Below, in pieces: positions 15,889-23,421 of a stretch of DNA of 64,000 nucleotides; position 1 is the first letter of the stretch; each line of letters starts with the position of its first letter. Made by a program: the position numbers and the translations under genes. The notes beneath the pieces are model-generated. The model was not told the origin of the DNA. It saw only the letters and a program-made list of their open reading frames with translations, and did no database searches. Origin of the DNA: Hyphomicrobiaceae bacterium (GTDB lineage: Bacteria > Pseudomonadota > Alphaproteobacteria > Rhizobiales > Hyphomicrobiaceae); NCBI GenBank assembly GCA_023384095.1, contig JAHDXT010000001.1, positions 248,001 to 312,000 on the forward strand, written 5' to 3'.

Positions 15889-16981
15889 CCAGCGGACGCG
15901 GCTGGAGCGGCTGTCGCCGCTCCAAATCCAGGAAGTCGCGGAGTACCGGAGCCGCTGGGCCTCGATCGGAGTGCAGACTCACCCGGCGGACCGCGAAGCT
16001 GCCGAGGCCGGGGTGCGGACAGCCTACCGCTCCGCCGGCTTGGCGGCTCCGAAAGTGGTCTGGTGCGAGGGGCCTCTGGAGTTCGCCAACGAATGGCGCA
16101 ATGCCGGCCGCAGCGCCATCGGCGCCAGCGTCAAGCGTGAGGTCCACGATCACCCGCTGGCCCGCGTCATCACCTACGCGGAGGCGCGCGTCAGCCTCGG
16201 GGTGCGGCACACGGTCATCAACGGCACGCGCCTGCCGGCAGCGACGAGCCTCGCAGTCAACGAGGTGGTCCATGCGGCCGTCGAGGAGGCGCGCCCGCGG
16301 TTCTGGGCGCGGCTGAAGCATGGCTGGCGCATGCGCCGGTCTCCCCGTTTTCGTGACAGCGGCTGGGGGCATCCCGACTTCGCCTGGCTTGCCGCCTGCG
16401 ATTATCTCTCCTCCCTCTGCGGCAGCGCGGACATGGAGGCCCTCGAAGGCATCCTGGCGATCGCCCGCAAATCGGGCTGGATCGTTCCGCACGAGCATGT
16501 CTGCTGGATGGGCGAACGGCCGGGCAGCTTGCGGGTGGACGACAAGGCGAGGCTGCACAGCCGCGATGGCCCCGCACTCCAGTACCGGGACGGGCTGTCC
16601 ATCTACATGTGGAAGGGTGTCCAGGTGCCCGACTGGATGGTCGAGCAGCCGAACCTGATCACGCCGTCGTTCATCGACCGGCATCCCGATTTCCTGCTGC
16701 GCCGCTGCATGATCGAGATCATGACTCCGGCCCAGTACGTGGCCAGCGGCGGCGCCATCCCGATCGCCCGTGACGAGACGGGCATCCTGTGGCGCAAGCA
16801 GTGGTGGAACAACGATGCCTGGGCCGCCGTCGAGGTGGTCAACGGCACCGCCGAGCCGGACGGTACCTACCGGCACTACTTCCTGCAGGTGCCCCCGAAC
16901 GTCCGCTCCCCGCGCGAGGCCGTGGCCTGGACCTACGGGATGACCGAGACCGAGTACACGCGCCTGCGCCTCAGGACTTGA
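15872..16981 (+). CDS. DUF6745-type protein
   Basis: A 369-residue cytosolic protein. GTG 15872 was chosen because GAAGGA lies 5 bases upstream and the frame overlaps the preceding stop, a common coupled arrangement; TTG 15875 is an alternative. It contains SVKREVHDHPLARVITYAEA, the segment GHPDFAWLAACDYLSSLCG and the CWMGERPGSLRVDD region with W-rich ends (LWRKQWWNND), which I associate with the poorly characterised DUF6745 group. No catalytic motif is evident. Transcribed with the 15544 gene from the EcfG-like promoter. It converges on the DUF992 gene with an 18-base gap. Confidence 0.75.
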   Translation: MLSPISQRTRLERLSPLQIQEVAEYRSRWASIGVQTHPADREAAEAGVRTAYRSAGLAAPKVVWCEGPLEFANEWRNAGRSAIGASVKREVHDHPLARVITYAEARVSLGVRHTVINGTRLPAATSLAVNEVVHAAVEEARPRFWARLKHGWRMRRSPRFRDSGWGHPDFAWLAACDYLSSLCGSADMEALEGILAIARKSGWIVPHEHVCWMGERPGSLRVDDKARLHSRDGPALQYRDGLSIYMWKGVQVPDWMVEQPNLITPSFIDRHPDFLLRRCMIEIMTPAQYVASGGAIPIARDETGILWRKQWWNNDAWAAVEVVNGTAEPDGTYRHYFLQVPPNVRSPREAVAWTYGMTETEYTRLRLRT

Positions 16982-16999
16982 GCGCGCCCCACCGCGCGG

Positions 17000-17470
17000 T
17001 CAGGCCCGCGTTCGTTTCAGATCCAGATCGAGAGCCGTCACGGTGGGCTCGATGCCATGCTCGGCCCGGACGAAGGGCCGCAGCACGATCGATCCGTCCC
17101 TCTGCCCATGAAGCTGCCGGCTGTCCGGGTCGGGGTCGGCAGCCGGCCTTGTGCTGGTATAGGACTGCTCCAGGATGCCCGGAGCGAAGTTGGCGGCATC
17201 GCCCGAGACCGTCCAGATCAGCACGATCGAGCCATCGATCGGCCTGCCCTCGCCGGTGCGCCTGAGCGTGCCGACATACGACTCGGCGTAGCCGCCCTCG
17301 GTCGCCCTGAAGTCGCACGACAGCACGACGGCATTGCTCGCGAACCGGTTGACCTCGCCCTCTACGGCGGTGCACGTCAGCGTGCCCAGAACGATCTTCG
17401 CATTCTGCGCATGAGCCGGCGAGAACGTCAGACATGCCGCCAGGGCCGCCATCGCCGACCGCGTCCGCAT
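17000..17470 (-). CDS. secreted DUF992 protein
   Basis: A 156-residue protein. ATG 17470 is preceded by GGGAGAG at good distance. The signal peptide is MRTRSAMAALAACLTFSPAHA. The mature part has the family features KIVLGTLTCTAVEGE, then VLSCDFRATEGG with two cysteines likely to pair, and the YVGTLRRTG segment. DUF992 proteins are about 150-190 residues and restricted mainly to Hyphomicrobiales; their role in the periplasm or outer surface is unknown. The gene is divergent from the DUF1328 pair. Confidence 0.88.
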   Translation of the reverse strand: MRTRSAMAALAACLTFSPAHAQNAKIVLGTLTCTAVEGEVNRFASNAVVLSCDFRATEGGYAESYVGTLRRTGEGRPIDGSIVLIWTVSGDAANFAPGILEQSYTSTRPAADPDPDSRQLHGQRDGSIVLRPFVRAEHGIEPTVTALDLDLKRTRA

Positions 17471-17510
17471 GACAGCTCTCCCGGAGCTCTCGCTGGTCAG
17501 TTGCTGTTGA

Positions 17511-17535
17511 GGAACGTGGCTGCTGTGATAAAGTT
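17511..17535 (+). promoter_or_regulatory. weak EcfG-like promoter, GGAAC-N16-AGTT
   Basis: GGAAC 17511-17515 and AGTT 17532-17535, spacing 16. It is farther from the 17695 start than the next match and may be secondary or incidental. Confidence 0.3.
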
Positions 17536-17560
17536 TCGAGCCATGTTGGCGTTCAGGCGA

Positions 17561-17585
17561 GGAACGGATCGAGCCGGCGGCGGTT
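17561..17585 (+). promoter_or_regulatory. EcfG-like promoter, GGAAC-N16-GGTT
   Basis: GGAAC 17561-17565 and GGTT 17582-17585, spacing 16. It would give a leader of about 100 bases for the small membrane protein pair at 17695-18091. Confidence 0.45.
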
Positions 17586-17694
17586 CTAACGAACATGATG
17601 ACGACTGGTCAGGCGAGCCGACGGCCACGGGTCCGGAAATGTCCTGTCCAGGCAGAGATGCGGCTGAAATAGCCACGATCCCATAGGTGATGCC

Positions 17695-17916
17695 GTGGAA
17701 CTTCGCGTTCTCATAACAGGGCTGACGGTCTTTCTGGTGGCGGCCATCGTGCTGACATTGCTCGGCCTCGGCGGCGCGGCAGGCAACGGAGCCGGGCTGC
17801 TGTTCTGGATGCTGCTGGCGGTCCTGGCCGTCGCCCTGGTGCTCAGCCTGCGGCGCGGCGGCGATGAAGAGGTCGTCCGGTTGTCGAGCAGGATGAAGGA
17901 CCATGAGCGCCGGTAG
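17695..17916 (+). CDS. small two-helix membrane protein, DUF1328-like
   Basis: A 73-residue protein with two transmembrane helices (about residues 5-28 and 33-52) and a charged cytosolic tail (RRGGDEEVVRLSSRMKDHERR). GTG 17695 is preceded by AGGTGA 5-6 bases upstream. The glycine-rich turn LLGLGGAAGNGAGLLFW resembles the FGFGGIAGTA motif of the DUF1328 protein that follows, so these look like tandem paralogues. It overlaps the next gene by 14 bases. Probably a stress-induced inner-membrane protein; molecular role unknown. Confidence 0.75.
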   Translation: MELRVLITGLTVFLVAAIVLTLLGLGGAAGNGAGLLFWMLLAVLAVALVLSLRRGGDEEVVRLSSRMKDHERR

Positions 17917-18091
17917 CCTGATCTACTGGGCTGTGGCGCTTCTCGTCGTGGCGATACTCGCCGCGCTCTTCGGCTTCGGCGGGATCGCAGGGACGGCCAT
18001 GGAGAGCGCCCGGATCCTGTTCTGGGTCGCCATCATCGCCTTGATCATCGTGGCGGTCATGGGTGCGCTGCGGGGCCGGGGCCGGGGCTGA
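17903..18091 (+). CDS. DUF1328 membrane protein
   Basis: A 62-residue inner-membrane protein with two helices separated by the canonical motif LFGFGGIAGTAMESARILFW of DUF1328 (YtjA-like) proteins, and a short basic end (RGRGRG). Starts inside the end of the 17695 gene, so the two are co-translated. Members are widespread in stress regulons of proteobacteria; biochemical role not known. Confidence 0.88.
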   Translation: MSAGSLIYWAVALLVVAILAALFGFGGIAGTAMESARILFWVAIIALIIVAVMGALRGRGRG

Positions 18092-18142
18092 CCGGATGCG
18101 GCCCGAGCGACGGCAGCAGGGCGCGTAAGCTGCAGCACGAAC

Positions 18143-18168
18143 GGAACCGGACCCGCGGCCGGATCGTT
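18143..18168 (+). promoter_or_regulatory. EcfG-type promoter, GGAAC-N17-CGTT
   Basis: GGAAC 18143-18147 and CGTT 18165-18168, spacing 17: perfect consensus, with an implied start site about 40 bases before the ATG at 18216. Confidence 0.7.
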
Positions 18169-18215
18169 GACGAGGACGACGTCCCCGAAAAAGAACCAGA
18201 GCGAGGAGAGAAGCG

Positions 18216-18512
18216 ATGGCCGAACCGTACTCGCGCAATGACCCCGCCACGGCCAGCTCGTCGGCCGCCGTGCACCGCACGGTGCGCGTGACGGAGACCG
18301 GCGATGAGCACACGACGGATTACCAGGCCGAGATCGAGAGACTTCGCTCGGACATGGCGAGGCTCGCCGAGTCCGTCGGCGGCTCGGTGCGGAGCACGGT
18401 GCGGCCAATGGCCCGCGAGCTGGAGGCGACCGTGGCCCGCAATCCGACGACATCGATCGCGATCGCCGCCGGAGTCGGCCTGCTGCTCGGTCTCATGATG
18501 TCGCGCAGGTAG
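18216..18512 (+). CDS. DUF883/ElaB-YqjD-like tail-anchored protein
   Basis: A 98-residue protein. Residues 1-35 are hydrophilic, 36-75 form an amphipathic or coiled-coil helix (TDYQAEIERLRSDMARLAES), and the C-terminal 20 residues are a membrane anchor (IAIAAGVGLLLGLMMSRR). This is the layout of YqjD, ElaB and DUF883 proteins, which sit in the inner membrane and have been linked to ribosome docking in stationary-phase E. coli. The perfect EcfG-type promoter just upstream supports stress control. GAGGAGAG upstream of the ATG is a strong ribosome site. Confidence 0.85.
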   Translation: MAEPYSRNDPATASSSAAVHRTVRVTETGDEHTTDYQAEIERLRSDMARLAESVGGSVRSTVRPMARELEATVARNPTTSIAIAAGVGLLLGLMMSRR

Positions 18513-18651
18513 GGCGCGAGGATAGCAAACCTTTCCATTCCGGGCGTCTGGAGAGTGTGTGCTCGACTTGGATCGAAGCATATCAGCTCAGGCCGATTCC
18601 CCCGTTTCCAGCGGGAGAAAAGATGAGGGTCGTCGGGATGGTATGAGGCGA

Positions 18652-18780
18652 TCCCCTTGACGGGGAGGGCGGCGCATCGAGCCGCAGGCGCGATGCGCGG
18701 GTGGGGTGGGGCCACAATTGAGACGCTGGTGCAGAGTCCCCCCCCACCCCGACACCTCCACGCAAGGCGGAGGGGAGACC
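18652..18780. repeat. imperfect inverted repeat of the rhizobial intergenic (REP-like) type
   Basis: Within the gene-free stretch 18513-18812, G-rich blocks (GGGGAGGG near 18662 and GGGTGGGGTGGGG near 18700) face C-rich blocks (a C8 run followed by ACCCC near 18740, and CCTCC near 18755), and the right end is GGCGGAGGGGAG. Alphaproteobacterial genomes carry many such mosaic palindromic elements between genes. It may fold into a long stem and terminate or stabilise transcripts. The rest of the gap shows nothing further. Confidence 0.5.
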
Positions 18781-18812
18781 TCGCTGCTGGTTCGATCTGA
18801 ACCGGATAGACT

Positions 18813-18944
18813 CTAGCCGCCGCTGAGGTCGGGAAGGTGGATGACCTCGTCGGGTTCCGGCGTCGTCGGCGCCGATGGTTTTCTCCTCGGAATCGGATCC
18901 GCGGTCGCAGGCGTCTGCCGCGGGGTCTCGCCTGTCTTGTCCAT
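18813..18944 (-). CDS. very small Pro/Asp-rich protein
   Basis: A 43-residue frame, MDKTGETPRQTPATADPIP in the first half and PDEVIHLPDLSGG at the end. It has GAGAGGTG just upstream of the ATG and starts 16 bases after the stop of the 51-residue gene on the same strand, both downstream of an EcfG-type promoter. Composition (Pro, Thr, Asp) predicts a disordered peptide. No family known. The tight spacing and ribosome site are the reason for calling it. Confidence 0.5.
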   Translation of the reverse strand: MDKTGETPRQTPATADPIPRRKPSAPTTPEPDEVIHLPDLSGG

Positions 18945-18960
18945 TCCGACACCTCTCGAT

Positions 18961-19116
18961 TCACGCAGGCCGCCGGTGGGGATCGTCATAGGGGCCGGTC
19001 CGTCCCGGCTTCGGCGGATCCGTCCGAGGCTCGGGCTTCGGACGGCGCTCGGGCTGCGGCTGCTTCCGGCCAGGGCGCTCGGGCCGTTCGTCCGCCTTGA
19101 TGCTCCTGCCCTTCAT
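18961..19116 (-). CDS. very small basic Pro/Arg-rich protein
   Basis: A 51-residue frame starting MKGRSIKADERPERPGRK and rich in Pro, Arg, Lys and Glu throughout, ending DDPHRRPA; predicted disordered. The leader from the EcfG-type promoter at 19175-19151 would be about 28 bases, the same spacing seen for other stress genes here. Co-oriented with the 43-residue gene 16 bases downstream. It belongs to the same style of Pro-rich small proteins as 19735-19908. Function unknown. Confidence 0.5.
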   Translation of the reverse strand: MKGRSIKADERPERPGRKQPQPERRPKPEPRTDPPKPGRTGPYDDPHRRPA

Positions 19117-19150
19117 CGAAACCGCTCATTTCCAGGAATCCTGCGATTCC

Positions 19151-19175
19151 AACGCCCACCGCGCCCCGATGTTCC
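19151..19175 (-). promoter_or_regulatory. EcfG-type promoter on the minus strand, GGAAC-N16-CGTT
   Basis: Reading the minus strand, GGAAC is at 19175-19171 and CGTT at 19154-19151, spacing 16, perfect match. It would drive the two very small genes 19116-18961 and 18944-18813. Its -35 box lies 4 bases from that of the plus-strand promoter at 19179. Confidence 0.65.
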
Positions 19176-19178
19176 GAG

Positions 19179-19204
19179 GGAACCTACTCGCGGGAGGTCT
19201 CGTT
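19179..19204 (+). promoter_or_regulatory. EcfG-type promoter of the KGG-repeat gene, GGAAC-N17-CGTT
   Basis: GGAAC 19179-19183 and CGTT 19201-19204, spacing 17, perfect match, placed back to back with the minus-strand promoter. The leader to ATG 19252 would be about 40 bases. Confidence 0.7.
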
Positions 19205-19251
19205 CCTGTCGCAGGAAGCATTGGACAGGAAACCGGCAGGAAGCATCTCCC

Positions 19252-19662
19252 ATGGTCGAACCTAAAGGGCGGCCTTCCACTTCGGAGCGTGGTTTCGCCT
19301 CGATGGATCCCGCGAGGCAGCGGGACATCGCGCGCAAGGGCGGCGAGAGCGTGCCGGCCGCGAAGCGCAGCTTCGCCCAGGACCCGCAGCTCGCCTCCGA
19401 GGCCGGCCGCAAGGGCGGCGCCAGCGTGCCGGCCGCCAAGCGCAGCTTCTCGCAGGACCCGGCGCTCGCCTCCGAGGCCGGCCGCAAGGGCGGCGAAAGA
19501 GTGCCGCGCGAGAAGCGCAGCTTCTCCCAGAACCACGATTTGGCGGCAGAGGCCGGCCGCAAGGGCGGGGAAAGCGTGCCGCCCGAGAAGCGCAGCTTCT
19601 CACAGAACCGAGGGCTGGCGGCCGAGGCCGGCCGCAAGGGCGGCGAGAGCCGCTCGCGGTGA
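19252..19662 (+). CDS. KGG-repeat (stress-induced, GsiB/Con-10-like) protein
   Basis: A 136-residue hydrophilic protein made of five near-identical units of about 22 residues, each ending in AxEAGRKGGESV or a close variant and containing KRSFSQ(D/N). This is the KGG motif of general stress protein GsiB, acidophile stress proteins and fungal conidiation protein Con-10. Such proteins are intrinsically disordered and hydrophilin-like, protecting against desiccation or osmotic stress. ATG 19252 has AGGAAG 8 bases upstream. Under a perfect EcfG-type promoter. The repeat number is high for the family, and the DNA units are also nearly identical, suggesting recent tandem duplication. Confidence 0.9.
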   Translation: MVEPKGRPSTSERGFASMDPARQRDIARKGGESVPAAKRSFAQDPQLASEAGRKGGASVPAAKRSFSQDPALASEAGRKGGERVPREKRSFSQNHDLAAEAGRKGGESVPPEKRSFSQNRGLAAEAGRKGGESRSR

Positions 19663-19734
19663 GCCACCGCCACTCGCCGCAGGCCTGGGCGAAGACAGCT
19701 CAACGGACCTGGCGTCCCCGCATGGAGATGGGCC

Positions 19735-19908
19735 TTGCCGCATCCCAAACCCAATCCGCCGAAGCCGGGCGATCTGCCGGGGGAGGTCCCCGAGCCGATG
19801 CCGGTCCCGCCGCCGCTGGACCCGACGCGCCAGCCCGGCGGACCCGAGCGCGATCCGACCGGTGAGCCCGGCAGATCGCCGCCGGGCAGCAGGTCGGGTC
19901 AGCGCTGA
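19735..19908 (+). CDS. very small Pro-rich protein
   Basis: A 57-residue frame from TTG 19735, with GGAG 7 bases upstream: LPHPKPNPPKPGDLPGEVPE in the first 20 codons, then a Pro/Gly-rich tail ending in GSRSGQR. Proline exceeds a quarter of all residues. It shares the PPKPG element with the 51-residue protein at 18961-19116 on the other strand. The rest of 19663-19990 shows nothing else. No promoter match was found. Called mainly from composition, ribosome site and similarity to its neighbour. Confidence 0.4.
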   Translation: MPHPKPNPPKPGDLPGEVPEPMPVPPPLDPTRQPGGPERDPTGEPGRSPPGSRSGQR

Positions 19909-19990
19909 GACCCTGCAGGATCGGCCCCGTCGCCGCATTGGGCGGCCGCTCCGGCGTCGATGAAGCGCGCAGCGCCAGGAGTTTGCCGTC

Positions 19991-20872
19991 ATGCCGAGAC
20001 CGACCTGGAAGGGTTATCTCAAGCTGTCGCTTGTCTCGTGCCCGGTGGCCCTCTATCCCGCCACGACCTCCCGCGAGCGCGTCTCCTTCCACATCATGAA
20101 CCGCGAGACGGGAAACCGGACGCGCTATCTCGTGGTCGACGGGGAGACGCAGGAGCCGGTCGAGCCGGAGGACCGGGTCCGAGGGTACGAGATCAGCAAG
20201 AACAGCTACGTCTATGTCGAGGACGACGAGATCGAGGCGGTCAAGATCGACAGCACGCACACGATCGACATCGACAACTTCGTGCCGCGCAAGGAGGTCG
20301 ACGAGCTCTATCTCAACGCGCCGTACTATCTCGCACCGGAAGACAAGGTGGGGGAGGAGGCATTCCTGGTCATCCGCGAGGCCATGCGCCAGAAGCAGGT
20401 GGTCGGCATCGGGCGCATCGTCATGTCGCGCCGCGAGCGCATGCTGCTGATCGAGCCGCGCGGCAAAGGGCTGCTCGCGACGACGCTGCGGAACGCCAAC
20501 GAGGTGCGCAGCGAGACGGCCTACTTCGAAGGCATCCCGGAGGTCGATCTGCCCGAGGAGATGCTGTCGATCGCGGCGGACATCGTCGCCCGCAAGTCGG
20601 CGCGCTTCGACCCGAGAAAATTCGAGGACCGCTACGAGAAGGCGCTGATGGAGCTCATCGAGGCCAAGGGCGCGGGCAAGCCGGCGCCGGCGCCGGCGGC
20701 TCCGCGGCCACACCCGACCGCCAACCTCATGGACGCCTTGCGCCGCAGCCTCGAGCGCGAGCCGGCCGGCGCGCAGGCGCCGCCTCGCGGACGTCGCACC
20801 GCCGCCAAGGGCGCGACGGCGGCCTCTCGGCGTCGCGGCAACGGCAAGGCGGGCGCACGGAGGGCTTCGTGA
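19991..20872 (+). CDS. ku: Ku protein, non-homologous end joining
   Basis: A 293-residue bacterial Ku. The start MPRPTWKGYLKLSLVSCPVA is the canonical beta-barrel entry; the core (to about residue 200) shows YEISKNSYVYVEDDEI and VGIGRIVMSRRERMLLIEPR. Ku forms a homodimeric ring that threads onto DNA ends and recruits LigD. The last 60 residues are basic and Ala/Pro/Arg-rich, the usual extended tail that modulates DNA and LigD binding. AGGAGT precedes the ATG. It overlaps ligD by 4 bases (GTGA), so the two are co-expressed. The pair sits inside the stress island but has no EcfG-type promoter of its own that I can see. Confidence 0.96.
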   Translation: MPRPTWKGYLKLSLVSCPVALYPATTSRERVSFHIMNRETGNRTRYLVVDGETQEPVEPEDRVRGYEISKNSYVYVEDDEIEAVKIDSTHTIDIDNFVPRKEVDELYLNAPYYLAPEDKVGEEAFLVIREAMRQKQVVGIGRIVMSRRERMLLIEPRGKGLLATTLRNANEVRSETAYFEGIPEVDLPEEMLSIAADIVARKSARFDPRKFEDRYEKALMELIEAKGAGKPAPAPAAPRPHPTANLMDALRRSLEREPAGAQAPPRGRRTAAKGATAASRRRGNGKAGARRAS

Positions 20873-23370
20873 GCCCAGGCCTCCGGGACTATGCCGCCAG
20901 GCGGGACTTCGCCAGGACGCCGGAGCCTCGCGGCCGGCCCCGGAAGAAGCCCGGTCCGGCGCTGCAGTTCGTCGTCCAGAAGCATGCCGCGCGCCGGCTT
21001 CACTACGACCTGCGCCTGGAGCTCGAGGGAGCGCTCAAGAGCTGGGCCGTCGCCAAGGGCCCGAGCCTCGTGCCGGGCGACAAGCGCCTGGCCATCCACG
21101 TCGAGGACCACCCACTGGAATACGGCGGCTTCGAAGGCAATATCCCCGCGGGCGAGTATGGCGCCGGCTCGGTCATCGTCTGGGACCGCGGCACCTGGAC
21201 GCCCGAGGGCGATCCGCACAAAGGCTATGCCAAGGGCCACCTCGACTTCGAGCTCCACGGCAGCAAGCTCAACGGGCGCTGGCATCTCGTGCGCATGCGC
21301 CGGCGGCCGAAGGAAAGGCAGGAAGGCTGGCTGCTGATCAAGTCCGACGACGATGCAGCCCGCGAGCCCGATGACCCGGACGTGCTGGAGGAGCGGCCTG
21401 CCTCCGTCCTCAGCGGCCGGACCTTAGAGGAGGTCGCGGAGGAAGGGACCGACCTGCCGCCCTTCATCGAGCCGTGCCTGGCCAGGCGCGCCGACAAACC
21501 GCCGCGCGGCGCCAAGTGGGTGCACGAGATCAAGTTCGACGGCTACCGTATCCAGGCCCGCAAGGCGGGCGAGGAAGTCGAGCTGCTGACCCGCAAGGGG
21601 CTCGACTGGACCGGCAGGTTCGGGTCGCTCGCCGGCGCATTCGAGCCGATCGCCGCCCGGTCCGCCGTGATCGACGGCGAGCTCGTGGTCGAGGAGACGA
21701 GCGGCGCGTCGAGCTTCGCCGCCCTGCAGGCCGCGCTCAGGAATGGCCGCTTCGACGCGCTCAGATACTACGCATTCGACCTTCTCTTCCGCGACGGCAG
21801 GGACTTGCGCGGAGAGAAGCTCGGCGAGCGCAAGAGACAGCTATCGGAAGTGCTCGCCGGCCTGCCCCGCGACAGCCCGATCCGGCTCAGCGAGCATCTG
21901 GAGACCGACGGCGCCACACTGCTGAAGCACGCCTGCCGGATGGCACTCGAGGGCATCCTCTCCAAGCGGATCGACAGGCCCTACCACTCCGGCCGCGGCA
22001 CCGACTGGATCAAGACGAAATGCGTCGAGCGCCAGGAGTTCGTCGTCGTCGGCTATGCGCCGTCGACGACCGCACGGCGGGCCGTCGGATCACTGGCCAT
22101 CGCCGACTACGACGGCGGCAAGCTGCGCTATCGCGGCCGGGTCGGGACCGGGTTCACGGAGGAGACCGCGCGCGACCTTTTCGATCGGCTCGAGGTCCTG
22201 CGGCGTCCCGCCCCAGCGCCGGCGGAGCTGCCGGCCGCGGAAAGGCGGCGGGGGCTGCGCTGGGTCGAGCCGGAGGTGGTGGTGGAGGTCGAGTTCCGCA
22301 CCTGGACCGAGGCCGGGCTCGTCAGGCAAGCCGTCTACAGCGGCCTGCGCGAGGACAAGCCAGCGAGCGAGGTGACGGCCGAGCGCGCCACGCCGGCGAA
22401 TACGGCGGCTATCGCCGTCCGCGAGTTCGACGAGAAGAAGCTGACCCACCCGGACCGCCTGCTGTGGCCGGATGCCGGCGTGACGAAGCTCGGGCTCGCC
22501 CAGTTCTACGCCGAGATCTGGCCCTGGATTTCCCCCCACATCGTGCGCCGGCCGCTGAGCCTGCTGCGCTGCCCCGAGGGCATCGGGCAGTCCTGCTTCT
22601 TCCAGAAGCACGCCTGGGCAGGCATCGACCCGAGCATCCGCCGCATTCGGCCGCAGGGGGAGGATGAGGACATCCTCTACATCGACGGCCTGGATGGACT
22701 GATCGCGCTCGTCCAATCGGGCGTGCTGGAGATCCATCCGTGGGGCAGCACGATCGACGACGTCGAGCGCGCCGACCGCATGATCTTCGACCTCGATCCG
22801 GGTCCGGGGCTGCTGTGGGCGGATGTCATCGACGCCGCGCGCGAGGTAGCGGACCTGCTGCGGAAAGGCGGGCTCGAGACCTTCGTGAAGACCACCGGCG
22901 GCAAGGGGTTGCACGTCGTGGCGCCGCTCCGTCCAGCGGCGGACTGGGAGTCCGTGAAGGCCTATTCGCAAAGCATCGCCCAGCACATGGCGCGGCAAGC
23001 CCCGGACCGGTACACGGCCTCCGTCGCCATGCGCACACGGAACCGGCGGATCTTCGTCGATTACCTGCGCAACAGCCGGGGCGCGACGGCAGTTGCGCCC
23101 TATTCGACGCGGGCCCGCCAGGGAGCGCCCGTCTCGGCTCCGTTGGCTTGGGAGGAGCTCAGTGCCGGGATCGGGCCGGCGCACTACTCGCTCCCGAACC
23201 TGCCGGCCCGACTTCGCCACCTCGAAGCCGATCCCTGGGCGGGTCTCGACCGGCTGAAGCAAGGGCTTCCCGAGCCGATCGGAAAAGGAACCGGAATAGG
23301 AACCGGCCGCGCCCCTCGCCGGCCCGCTCGGAAGACTTCCGAGCACAAGGCAAGCAAAAGGGGAACCTGA
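20869..23370 (+). CDS. ligD: DNA ligase D (phosphoesterase-ligase-polymerase)
   Basis: An 833-residue multidomain repair enzyme starting with GTG inside the ku stop codon. Domain order: 3'-phosphoesterase (about residues 20-170; HYDLRLEL with H45/D47, and IHVEDHPLEYGGFEG), ATP-dependent ligase (about 200-520; adenylation lysine K222 in EIKFDGYR, then LDGLI-type and KTKCVERQEFVVVG motifs) and polymerase/primase (about 545-810; FDLDPGPGLLW with D641/D643, and KTTGGKGLHVV). PE-LIG-POL is the usual alphaproteobacterial order. Together with Ku it rejoins double-strand breaks without homology, filling and trimming ends. All catalytic motifs look intact. Confidence 0.96.
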   Translation: MSPGLRDYAARRDFARTPEPRGRPRKKPGPALQFVVQKHAARRLHYDLRLELEGALKSWAVAKGPSLVPGDKRLAIHVEDHPLEYGGFEGNIPAGEYGAGSVIVWDRGTWTPEGDPHKGYAKGHLDFELHGSKLNGRWHLVRMRRRPKERQEGWLLIKSDDDAAREPDDPDVLEERPASVLSGRTLEEVAEEGTDLPPFIEPCLARRADKPPRGAKWVHEIKFDGYRIQARKAGEEVELLTRKGLDWTGRFGSLAGAFEPIAARSAVIDGELVVEETSGASSFAALQAALRNGRFDALRYYAFDLLFRDGRDLRGEKLGERKRQLSEVLAGLPRDSPIRLSEHLETDGATLLKHACRMALEGILSKRIDRPYHSGRGTDWIKTKCVERQEFVVVGYAPSTTARRAVGSLAIADYDGGKLRYRGRVGTGFTEETARDLFDRLEVLRRPAPAPAELPAAERRRGLRWVEPEVVVEVEFRTWTEAGLVRQAVYSGLREDKPASEVTAERATPANTAAIAVREFDEKKLTHPDRLLWPDAGVTKLGLAQFYAEIWPWISPHIVRRPLSLLRCPEGIGQSCFFQKHAWAGIDPSIRRIRPQGEDEDILYIDGLDGLIALVQSGVLEIHPWGSTIDDVERADRMIFDLDPGPGLLWADVIDAAREVADLLRKGGLETFVKTTGGKGLHVVAPLRPAADWESVKAYSQSIAQHMARQAPDRYTASVAMRTRNRRIFVDYLRNSRGATAVAPYSTRARQGAPVSAPLAWEELSAGIGPAHYSLPNLPARLRHLEADPWAGLDRLKQGLPEPIGKGTGIGTGRAPRRPARKTSEHKASKRGT

Positions 23371-23387
23371 TCGAACCTCACGGGGTT
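23362..23387 (+). promoter_or_regulatory. possible EcfG-like promoter, GGAAC-N17-GGTT
   Basis: GGAAC 23362-23366 and GGTT 23384-23387, spacing 17, overlapping the ligD stop. The leader to ATG 23422 would be about 27 bases. Confidence 0.4.
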
Positions 23388-23421
23388 TCGACAGTGAAAT
23401 GACAGTGGTGCTCAGACAGAT

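Noticed and set aside
17511..17535. GGAAC-N16-AGTT as the main promoter of the DUF1328 pair
   Set aside because: Kept only as a weak feature, because a better match lies 50 bases closer to the start at 17561.
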